A stretch of 64,000 bases of DNA from Bauldia sp. (GTDB lineage: Bacteria > Pseudomonadota > Alphaproteobacteria > Rhizobiales > Kaistiaceae): assembly GCA_037200845.1 (NCBI GenBank), contig JBBCGQ010000001.1:2046001-2110000 (forward strand), read 5' to 3'. The position numbers were made by a program, and so were the translations under genes. The notes under the pieces were generated by a model. That model had not been told where the DNA came from and made no database searches. It was given only the letters and a program-made list of their open reading frames with translations. Of this stretch, positions 57,558 to 64,000 are shown in pieces (the stretch's first letter is position 1; each line of letters begins with the position of its first letter).

Positions 57558-58655
57558 GTGCAGCCCATGGGTATCGGCCTGATCGGGGCCGGCAACATCT
57601 CGTCGCAATACCTGAAGGCGGCCCCTTCCTTCCCCATCCTCGCCGTCAAAGGCATCGCCGACATCAACATGGATGCTGCGAAGGCGCGCGCCGCCGAGTT
57701 CGGCGTGCCGGCGAAATCCGTCGCCGAGCTGCTTGCCGATCCGGAAGTCGACATCGTCGTCAACCTGACGGTGCCGAAGGCGCATGTCGAGGTCGGCCTC
57801 AAGGCGATCGCCGCCGGCAAGCACGTCCACTCCGAGAAGCCGCTGGGCGTCACCGTCGCCGAAGGCAGGAAGCTGATCGACGCGGCAAAGGCAAAGGGCG
57901 TGCGCGTCGGCGGCGCGCCGGATACGTTCATGGGCGGCGCCCACCAGACGTGCCGCAAGCTGATCGACGAAGGCGCCATCGGCCAGGTGATCACCGGCAT
58001 CGCCTTCTTCGGCACGCCGGGCCACGAGCGCTGGCACCCGAGCCCGGCCTTCTACTATCTGCAGGGCGGCGGGCCGGTGCTCGACATGGGGCCGTACTAC
58101 ATCACCGCGCTGGTCAATCTTTTGGGGCCGGTGAAACGCGTCGCCGCCATCACGTCCAAGGCGCGCAGCGAACGGCCGATCACCAGCGAGCCGCTCAAGG
58201 GCCAGATGATGCCGGTCGAGGTCGCGACCCACGCCGCCGCCACGCTGGAATTCTGGAGCGGCGCCATCGTCACCGTCGTCCTCTCCTTCGACATCCCGCG
58301 CTACCGCCACGCGCCAATCGAGCTTTACGGCCTGACCGGGACGCTTGGCGTCCCCGACCCCAACTGGATGGATGGCGAGATCCTCATCGCGACCGCCGAT
58401 CAGGACTGGAAGCCGGTGCCGATCCAGCACGGCCACGCCGAGCACAATCTCCGCATCATGGCGGTCGCCGACATGGCCACCGCCATCCGCAACGGCCGCC
58501 CGCACCGCGCCAGCGGCGACCTCGCCTTCCACGTGCTGGAAGTCATGGAAGCCTTCCAGCGCTCCTCGGACGAAAAGCGGCACATCGAGATGACGACGCG
58601 GCCCGAACGCCCGGCGATGATGCCGACTTACCTCAAGACCGGCGAGTTCGACTGA
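57558..58655 (+). CDS. Gfo/Idh/MocA family oxidoreductase
   Basis: A 365-residue NAD(P)-dependent sugar or polyol dehydrogenase. MGIGLIGAGNISSQY is the Rossmann dinucleotide-binding motif, and HSEKPLGVTVAEG contains the conserved EKP. PAFYYLQGGGPVLDMGPYYI carries the catalytic-region residues of the second domain. GTG at 57558 is preferred because a strong AAGGGAGG lies six bases upstream; ATG 57567 is the alternative. It overlaps the ThuA gene by one base (TGATG). The substrate is unknown. Confidence 0.92.
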   Translation: MQPMGIGLIGAGNISSQYLKAAPSFPILAVKGIADINMDAAKARAAEFGVPAKSVAELLADPEVDIVVNLTVPKAHVEVGLKAIAAGKHVHSEKPLGVTVAEGRKLIDAAKAKGVRVGGAPDTFMGGAHQTCRKLIDEGAIGQVITGIAFFGTPGHERWHPSPAFYYLQGGGPVLDMGPYYITALVNLLGPVKRVAAITSKARSERPITSEPLKGQMMPVEVATHAAATLEFWSGAIVTVVLSFDIPRYRHAPIELYGLTGTLGVPDPNWMDGEILIATADQDWKPVPIQHGHAEHNLRIMAVADMATAIRNGRPHRASGDLAFHVLEVMEAFQRSSDEKRHIEMTTRPERPAMMPTYLKTGEFD

Positions 58656-59296
58656 TGAAAAGCGCGCTGATCGTCTGGGGCGGCTGGAGCGGGCATGAGC
58701 CCGAACAGTGCGCCAACATCGTTCGCGACATGCTCGCCGAGGAAAACTTCGACGTGCGTGTCGCCGACAGCACCGCGGCCTTCGCCGACCCGGCGATCGC
58801 CGACCTCAATCTGATCGTGCCTATCATCACGCAGATCAAGATCGAGAAGGACGAGCTCGCCAATCTCTCCGCCGCGGTGAAGGGCGGCGTCGGCATCGGC
58901 GGCTTCCACGGCGGCATGGGCGACTCCTTCCGCGAGGCGGTGGAGTATCAGTTCATGGTCGGCGGCCAGTGGGTGGCGCACCCCGGCAACATCATCGACT
59001 ACACGGTCAACATCACCCGCCCGGACGATCCCGTCGTCGCCGGCATCGGCGATTTCCCGTACCGCTCCGAGCAGTACTACATGCACGTCGACCCGCTGAA
59101 CGAGGTGCTGGCGACGACGACCTTCACCGGCGAGCACGCACCGTGGGTGGCCGGCGCCGTCATGCCAGTGGTGTGGAAGAAGCATTACGGCAAGGGCCGC
59201 GTCTTCTACTCCGCCCTGGGCCACGTCGCATCCGAGTTCAACGTGCCGCCGATGAAGGAAATCGTCCGCCGCGGCCTGATCTGGGCGGCGCGGTAG
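58655..59296 (+). CDS. ThuA-like protein
   Basis: A 213-residue ThuA-domain protein (glutamine-amidotransferase-like fold). ALIVWGGWSGHEPEQCANIV opens the fold; VGIGGFHGGMGDSF and EQYYMHVDPLNEVLATT follow the usual order. ThuA is linked to trehalose or related disaccharide catabolism in Sinorhizobium. The one-base overlap with the Gfo/Idh gene indicates a two-enzyme unit that oxidises and further processes a sugar, but no transporter is adjacent to reveal the substrate. Confidence 0.9.
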   Translation: MKSALIVWGGWSGHEPEQCANIVRDMLAEENFDVRVADSTAAFADPAIADLNLIVPIITQIKIEKDELANLSAAVKGGVGIGGFHGGMGDSFREAVEYQFMVGGQWVAHPGNIIDYTVNITRPDDPVVAGIGDFPYRSEQYYMHVDPLNEVLATTTFTGEHAPWVAGAVMPVVWKKHYGKGRVFYSALGHVASEFNVPPMKEIVRRGLIWAAR

Positions 59297-59425
59297 GGTC
59301 GCGTCGCGAAACACCCCGGGTAGCACCGGGATTTGGCTATGTTTAAGGTTGTGGCCGGCCTCCGGATTGCGCTGTTCTCGCGTTGATGCTTGAACAGCGG
59401 CGACCGCTACGTTTCGAGGGAATCA

Positions 59426-59731
59426 ATGCTCGCCCGAATTTTCCGCCCGTCTCGTACCGCCATGCAGTCCGGCAAGGCCGCGGCGCTGAACTGGGTTCTG
59501 GAATACGAGCCGGAGCGCCGCCCCGCCGCCGATCCGCTGATGGGCTACACCTCGACCACCGACATGCGTCGCCAGATCAGACTTGAGTTCGCGACGCGCG
59601 AGGAGGCCGTGGAATACGCCCACCGCAACGGCATCCCCTTCACCGTCCTCGACGACAAGACGCCGGCGCCGAAGAAGCTGTCGTACTCGGACAACTTCCG
59701 CACCGGCCGCCCCGAGCCATGGACACACTAG
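59426..59731 (+). CDS. NADH dehydrogenase ubiquinone Fe-S protein 4 (NDUFS4) homologue
   Basis: A 101-residue homologue of the mitochondrial complex I accessory subunit NDUFS4, present in alphaproteobacteria. MLARIFRPSRTAMQSGKA, TSTTDMRRQIRLEFATREEA and the end SYSDNFRTGRPEPWTH are conserved. ATG 59426 follows a GAGGG ribosome-binding site. It is encoded alone just upstream of tRNA-Arg, far from the nuo operon. It probably stabilises the NADH module of complex I. Confidence 0.93.
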   Translation: MLARIFRPSRTAMQSGKAAALNWVLEYEPERRPAADPLMGYTSTTDMRRQIRLEFATREEAVEYAHRNGIPFTVLDDKTPAPKKLSYSDNFRTGRPEPWTH

Positions 59732-59741
59732 CCCGGCGCTC

Positions 59742-59818
59742 GACCCCGTAGCTCAGCTGGATAGAGCAGCCGCCTTCTAAGCGGCAGGTCGCAGGTTCGA
59801 GCCCTGCCGGGGTCGCCA
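59742..59818 (+). tRNA. tRNA-Arg (anticodon TCT)
   Basis: 77-nt cloverleaf: acceptor GACCCCG/CGGGGTC, anticodon stem GCCGC/GCGGC with loop CTTCTAA, TψC arm GCAGGTTCGAGCCCTGC, encoded CCA. Confidence 0.97.
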
Positions 59819-59836
59819 CTCCGAAAGCCGGAAGGC

Positions 59837-60514
59837 TCAGCCCGCGATCTTCCAGTGCTGCTGCCGGCCGCGGTCGATGAAGAACGACGTGCGCAGCATG
59901 ACGTAGCGGCGCTGCTCGAGCGTATCGATGCGCGTCTGGATCTGCGAGTGCGACCCGAACTCGATGTCGATGCCGGTCAGGAACGGGACCATGACCGCTG
60001 CTTTAATCTCGCCGGTCTGCACCATCCCATTGATCAGGTTGTCGATCGGCGGCTGCTTCTGGCGCAGCAGCCTGTACAGCTTCCGCGCCGTGTCCGGGCT
60101 CACCAGATAGGACGACACGCAGCCGACGCGCACACCGCGCAGGTTCATCGGCCCTGGCGTCCGCATCGCCTCGTGATAGCGCGCAAGCTGCTTCGGCTCC
60201 GGGTCCACCCACATGTCGAGGTAGACCATGTCGAATTCCTGCAGCAGCCGCGCCGGCGCGTCGGAGAGCATGAAGTCGCGCGCCTCGGGCGTGAACAGCC
60301 CGTCGTCCTCGACGACATGGACGATGCTGGTGCCGCTGCGCGCCATGTCGAGGCAGTGGAGGTGCGATTGGTAGCACCCGACCGTTCCGCGCTCTTTCGG
60401 GATTCCCGGAACGCGCTCGTATCGATCGGCCAGCCCGACGCGGGCGAGCTCCGTCTGGATGTGCTGCCGGCGATCGGGCGCGCGCTCGAGATTGATGTAC
60501 AGACCGCGGAACAT
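59837..60514 (-). CDS. Glycosyltransferase family 25 protein
   Basis: A 225-residue protein of the GT25 (LPS biosynthesis) family. GLYINLERAPDRRQHIQTEL at the start and ERGTVGCYQSHLHCLDMA are donor-site motifs; VVEDDGLFTP carries the acidic motif expected to bind metal and UDP-sugar. Members transfer galactose to LPS or other acceptors. The ATG at 60514 is preferred over a GTG six codons upstream. The gene lies between tRNA-Arg and a sulfotransferase gene on the same strand. Confidence 0.85.
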   Translation of the reverse strand: MFRGLYINLERAPDRRQHIQTELARVGLADRYERVPGIPKERGTVGCYQSHLHCLDMARSGTSIVHVVEDDGLFTPEARDFMLSDAPARLLQEFDMVYLDMWVDPEPKQLARYHEAMRTPGPMNLRGVRVGCVSSYLVSPDTARKLYRLLRQKQPPIDNLINGMVQTGEIKAAVMVPFLTGIDIEFGSHSQIQTRIDTLEQRRYVMLRTSFFIDRGRQQHWKIAG

Positions 60515-60637
60515 AGGCAAGCCTTTAGCCACGCAACGAATCGCCCAATGGCTGAACGTGACCGCGCGGCGTCCCTCGATCCAGCGTCAATCCGGCGACC
60601 TGTGGATAGGTGTGGATGGCGGGCGCGCGCCCGCGCG

Positions 60638-61555
60638 CTACGTCGGCAGGTAGCCGAACCGCGCCATCTGTTCGCCCTGCGTGGCGACGATGCGCTCGAT
60701 CTGCGCCGTGGTCAGCGTCTCGCGCCACTGCCCGGCGCGCCCCTCGCGGAAGAAGCGTTCCAGGTGCGGCGGCTTCTCGAGGAAGCCCTTTTCCGCCTCC
60801 GCCTTCTGCATCCGCTCGAAGGTGGTGAGTTCGATGGCGTGCGCGATCTGCTCCGGCGTCGCCGGCATGCGGACGTGGGCGGCGATCGCGGTGAACATCT
60901 CGGTGGGCTTTGCCAGCAGGTCCTCATAGCGCACCGGCAGGATCGCGTCGGTCGGCCGCCCGGTCCACGACGCCACGTGCTCGCTCCACGAGCTGGTGAC
61001 GAAATAGACGTCCTCGTCGTTGGTCTCGGTCGAGGCGCCGGCCGTCGCCATGTCTTCGATGGCGGCATCGATGGTCAGGCCGCGGAAATGGGACAGCGAG
61101 ATGACGACGTCGAGCGGATTGCGCAGGACATAGACGGCGCCGGCCGAGACCGCGCGGTTGACCAGCGGCGCGCCGAGATAGTCGATCAGCGCGTTGTGCG
61201 TTTTGATCATCACCGGCCCCGGCGAACCGCTGGCGATGGCGGCCTGCACCTTGGGCCGCGCCATGGCGACGGCCGCGCGGTCGCGCACCGCCCCCGGATC
61301 GGGGAGATAGGGAACGTAATACTCGATCAGGCGGTCGCTTTCGCCGAAGTAGGCGACCGCATCGAGGTCGAGGTTATCGACCCTGGTGCCTAAAAGGCTC
61401 ATGAGCAGCGTGTACAGGAACGCGCGCACCCATGTGTTTCCGGACTTCGGATAGGAAGCCAACCACACGATGCCACGCGGCTGGATCGCATCTAGGAGTA
61501 TCAAAGCACATGAGCCCCGTTGACGTGCGCACCCCAAGCAACGGGCGGGCCACAT
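60638..61555 (-). CDS. PAPS-dependent sulfotransferase domain protein
   Basis: A sulfotransferase (up to 305 aa). IVWLASYPKSGNTWVRAF is the 5'-phosphosulfate-binding loop, and GAVYVLRNPLDVVISL is the 3'-phosphate-binding motif. KTHNALIDY supplies the expected acceptor-site His. The N-terminus is uncertain: from ATG 61555 the first 20 residues are Cys-rich and unlike the family, so a TTG start at 61504 is possible. Acceptor unknown; the neighbouring GT25 gene suggests sulfation of a surface glycan. Confidence 0.82.
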   Translation of the reverse strand: MWPARCLGCARQRGSCALILLDAIQPRGIVWLASYPKSGNTWVRAFLYTLLMSLLGTRVDNLDLDAVAYFGESDRLIEYYVPYLPDPGAVRDRAAVAMARPKVQAAIASGSPGPVMIKTHNALIDYLGAPLVNRAVSAGAVYVLRNPLDVVISLSHFRGLTIDAAIEDMATAGASTETNDEDVYFVTSSWSEHVASWTGRPTDAILPVRYEDLLAKPTEMFTAIAAHVRMPATPEQIAHAIELTTFERMQKAEAEKGFLEKPPHLERFFREGRAGQWRETLTTAQIERIVATQGEQMARFGYLPT

Positions 61556-61611
61556 ATGTCATTTCCGTGACAAGGAAAGTGCGACAAATGGCCTTGAGCA
61601 GGAAAATTTTT

Positions 61612-61688
<77 letters not shown>

Positions 61689-61822
61689 CGACCTGGTTTC
61701 GGGCTTACACGCTGCCCCGCCCCGCTTCAAGCGCGCGTTGTCACCCCGCCGCCGCTGGCTATACTCCGCGCCGCCCTAGCCGGGCGGGCGCCCGTTTTCA
61801 GTCTCGCAGAACCTAAGGCTCG

Positions 61823-62845
61823 ATGACCAACCGCCCGAAGCGCCGCCCGCCTGCCCCGCCCGCCAACGCCGCCCCCCGCCAGCGCAATGTGGCGCTGATC
61901 TGGCTGACCGTCGTCGGCCTGCCGGTCGTGGTCGCCGCGGTCGCCGGATACGCGATCTTCGGCCATGTCAGCGCGCCAGCGCCGGAACCCGTCGCCACTG
62001 CCGACCGGCCGGCGCTCGTTGAGGAAGTCGAGTCGCTCTACAACGACATCAGCGTCTACCGCCGCGCCGACGGCGACCTGATGCTGCTGTTCGGCGCCAA
62101 GCGGCTCAACTACATCGAATCGATCGTCAACCCGAAAGACCCGCTCGACCTGCCGGTGACCTACACCCAGTCGATGGTCGCGGCCGCCCTCTCCTACCCG
62201 TCAGAGTTGAGGGACGCGATGATCATCGGCCTCGGCGGCGGGCGGACGAGCTGGTACCTGCACAAATCGGTGCCGGAGCTGAACTACACCGCTGTCGAGC
62301 TCGACCCCGAGGTCGCCCACCTCGCCGACAAATATTTCGGCGTGAAACCGGAGCCCAACTTCGACCTCGAGATCAACGACGGCCGCGTCTGGCTGACCAA
62401 GACCGACAAGACGTTCGACGTCATCCTGATCGACGCCTACCGCGGCCCGTTCGTGCCGTTCCACCTGCTGACGACGGAGTTCTACAAACTCGTCGCCGCG
62501 CATCTGAACCCGGGCGGCGTCGCGGTGCAGAACGTCGAGCCGACGACCATGCTGTTCGACAGCGCGGTGGCGACGATCAGGTCAGCGTTCGAGCATGTCG
62601 TCTTCCTCTCCGGCGAAGGCAACATCGTCGTCGTCGCCTACAACGGACCCGAGAAGACCGACGACGAGGTCGGCAAGCTCGCCGCGGTGCGCCAGGTGCA
62701 GTATGGCTTCCGCTACGATCTGCCGACGCTGCTCACGCGCCGCTTCAATCCGTCGTGGGATGATCGTACCAAGCCGCTCACCGACGATTTCGCGCCGGTC
62801 GAGTACCTGAAGGCGATCGAGCGCCACAACGAGAAGCAGACATGA
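61823..62845 (+). CDS. Spermidine synthase-like methyltransferase-fold protein with N-terminal membrane anchor
   Basis: A 340-residue protein. One transmembrane helix (about 22-46) follows a basic Pro-rich N-terminus. The soluble part has the Rossmann methyltransferase fold of polyamine synthases: MIIGLGGGRTSWYLHKSVPE, TAVELDPEVAHLADKYFG and DVILIDAYRGPFVPFHLLT. It belongs to the group usually annotated as fused MFS/spermidine synthase, but here the membrane half is a separate downstream gene. Real polyamine synthesis is unproven. Overlaps the next gene by ATGA. Confidence 0.82.
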   Translation: MTNRPKRRPPAPPANAAPRQRNVALIWLTVVGLPVVVAAVAGYAIFGHVSAPAPEPVATADRPALVEEVESLYNDISVYRRADGDLMLLFGAKRLNYIESIVNPKDPLDLPVTYTQSMVAAALSYPSELRDAMIIGLGGGRTSWYLHKSVPELNYTAVELDPEVAHLADKYFGVKPEPNFDLEINDGRVWLTKTDKTFDVILIDAYRGPFVPFHLLTTEFYKLVAAHLNPGGVAVQNVEPTTMLFDSAVATIRSAFEHVVFLSGEGNIVVVAYNGPEKTDDEVGKLAAVRQVQYGFRYDLPTLLTRRFNPSWDDRTKPLTDDFAPVEYLKAIERHNEKQT

Positions 62846-63480
62846 CGATTGCCGGCCTGCACCGGCGCCTCGCGGTCGGTCCCGGCGCCGCGGCGCTGGT
62901 CGTCGCGGACGTCGCCACCCTCGGCTTCATCACGCTGGGCTTCGAGATGATCGCCAGCCGCATCCTGACGCCGCTCTTCGGCGGCGACATCTACACCTGG
63001 GCGACGATCATCTCGATCGTCGTCGCCGGGCTGATGGCCGGATATTTCATCGGCGGCATGGCGGCCGACCGGTTCCCGACGTTCGCCTTCGCCGCCGGGA
63101 TCAAGCTCGTCGCGGCGGCGTACATCGTCTTCGTCTGGCTGCTCGTCGGCGGCGGGCTGGAGGCGTTCCTGTCCGGCATCGCGGACGACACCACCGCACG
63201 CTTCATCGGCGGCACCATCGTCTGCTTCCCGCCGCTGGTGATCCTCGGGATGTACTCGCCGTTGGCGGTGCGACTGCTGCTCCGCGATGCGGAGGACGCC
63301 GGCACGATCTCGGGCGGCCTGTTCGCCATCTCCTCGGCGGGCAACATCGCCGGCACGCTGGTGACGACGTTCGTGCTCATCCCGTCGATCGGCACGCGCG
63401 CCATCACCGGTGGATTCGCCGCGTTCCTCGTGCTGTCGGGGCTGGTGTCGTTGGCGGCCTGGCTCAGCCGCCAACGCTAG
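62842..63480 (+). CDS. Membrane half of an MFS/spermidine synthase-type protein
   Basis: A 212-residue integral membrane protein with five or six helices. FITLGFEMIASRILTPLFGG, TWATIISIVVAGLMAGYFIGG and GGLFAISSAGNIAGTLVTTF are hallmarks of the N-terminal transmembrane domain of fused MFS/spermidine synthase proteins. In fused versions this domain precedes the synthase domain; here it is separate and encoded after it. The ATGA overlap indicates stoichiometric co-translation and probable complex formation. Confidence 0.82.
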   Translation: MTIAGLHRRLAVGPGAAALVVADVATLGFITLGFEMIASRILTPLFGGDIYTWATIISIVVAGLMAGYFIGGMAADRFPTFAFAAGIKLVAAAYIVFVWLLVGGGLEAFLSGIADDTTARFIGGTIVCFPPLVILGMYSPLAVRLLLRDAEDAGTISGGLFAISSAGNIAGTLVTTFVLIPSIGTRAITGGFAAFLVLSGLVSLAAWLSRQR

Positions 63481-63487
63481 TGGACAC

Positions 63488-64000
63488 CTAGTGCGACGGG
63501 AAGCTGCCGCCGCCGTCCGGGCGGATTTCCGCGGCCATTAGGCCCTTCGACCCGTTGCCGTAGCGCACCAGCACGACCTGACCGGGACGCAGCTCGGTCA
63601 GTCCGTAGCGGCGCAGCGTCTCCATGTGGACGAAGATATCCTCCGTCCCCTCGCCGCGCGTCAGGAAGCCGTAGCCGCGCACGCGGTTGAACCACTTGAC
63701 CACCGCCCGCTCCAGTCCGCTTGTAGGTACAACCGATGTGTGCGTGCGCGCGGTGGTGACCTGCGGCGGATGGATGGCCGTCGATTCGTCCATGCTGATG
63801 ACGCGGAAGGCCTGCAGACCTTTGACGCGGTTGAGCACCTCGACCACGACGCGCGCGCCTTCGTAGGCGGTCTGGAAACCGCCCCGGCGCAAGCACGTGA
63901 CGTGCAGCAGCACGTCCGGCATGCCGCTGTCGGGAACTATGAATCCATAGCCCTTCGAAGCGTCAAACCATTTGATAACGCCGGAAATCTCGATGAGATC
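63488..64000 (-). CDS. Double cold-shock-domain protein (partial)
   Basis: The frame runs off the right edge, so the N-terminus is missing. Two cold-shock domains are visible. The first has [19 protein letters not shown] followed by [15 protein letters not shown]; the second has [20 protein letters not shown] followed by [20 protein letters not shown] and DVLLH correspond to RNP1- and RNP2-like RNA-binding motifs. Double-CSD proteins are common in Hyphomicrobiales and Caulobacter. An internal ATG at 63922 exists but would lose half of the first domain, so the open-ended reading is preferred. Confidence 0.9.
   Translation of the reverse strand, partial: DLIEISGVIKWFDASKGYGFIVPDSGMPDVLLHVTCLRRGGFQTAYEGARVVVEVLNRVKGLQAFRVISMDESTAIHPPQVTTARTHTSVVPTSGLERAVVKWFNRVRGYGFLTRGEGTEDIFVHMETLRRYGLTELRPGQVVLVRYGNGSKGLMAAEIRPDGGGSFPSH

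Overview
The window is chromosomal DNA, GC-rich throughout, from an alphaproteobacterium, most likely Hyphomicrobiales (Rhizobiales). Evidence for this placement: an alphaproteobacterial-style nuo operon, the lon-clpX-clpP-tig block, glnB-glnA behind a sigma-54 promoter, a PopZ/DUF2497 polar organiser, an NDUFS4-like complex I accessory protein, an Aap-type amino-acid uptake pair, and an aerobic cobalamin pathway (CobN, CobW, CbtAB). I see no transposase, phage gene or CRISPR array.

Layout. 1-6195 (minus): the 5' part of the nuo operon, A-B-C-D-E-F-G, with nuoG cut by the window edge. It carries three extra genes: an S23/IVP-like four-helix-bundle gene framed by 29-bp inverted repeats between nuoC and nuoD, a small secreted protein between nuoD and nuoE, and a 133-residue unknown between nuoF and nuoG. 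6591-7316: an Omp25-like beta-barrel protein. Then come a decayed outer-membrane gene, tRNA-Asp and tRNA-Val. 8466-15158 (minus): hup, lon, clpX, clpP, tig (proteostasis), then tRNA-Leu, a small membrane protein and NAD(P)HX repair. 17480-21636 (plus): glnB, glnA, an MFS exporter and 3-methyladenine DNA glycosylase. 21700-28090 (minus): a small orphan gene, valS, popZ, tolC, pcm. Then tRNA-Cys.

28301-44280 is a cobalamin/cobalt region. cobC (plus) is followed by a B12 uptake operon btuB-btuC-btuD (minus), divergent from btuF-cbiB (plus). A long minus-strand operon cbtB-cbtA-cobU-cobW-cobN-cobO-cobQ lies downstream of a clear cobalamin riboswitch. Uptake of corrinoid, cobalt import, cobalt insertion (CobN with CobW), adenosylation (CobO), amidation (CobQ), aminopropanol attachment (CbiB, CobC) and nucleotide-loop activation (CobU) are thus grouped together. 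A divergent histidine-phosphatase homologue seems to lack the catalytic N-terminal histidine.

44669-59731 holds tRNA-Asn, small envelope proteins, an acyltransferase, cysK, alaX, a mercaptopyruvate sulfurtransferase, a proline-rich OmpA protein, an amino-acid ABC ATPase plus binding protein without permeases, cystathionine beta-lyase, a PAP2 phosphatase with a GT39 glycosyltransferase, a Gfo/Idh-ThuA pair and the NDUFS4 homologue. 59742-61688 is a pair of tRNAs (Arg, Pro) bracketing a GT25 glycosyltransferase and a sulfotransferase. The right end has a two-gene version of the MFS/spermidine-synthase family and a double cold-shock-domain protein cut by the edge.

The most unusual sequence-level features are: (i) the S23/IVP gene inside nuo, bounded by inverted GCGAATAG-type repeats that abut the nuoD start codon and leave nuoD without a visible Shine-Dalgarno; and (ii) families of long imperfect palindromes that occur between genes and also in frame inside cobQ, cobN (twice) and, in a shorter form, valS.
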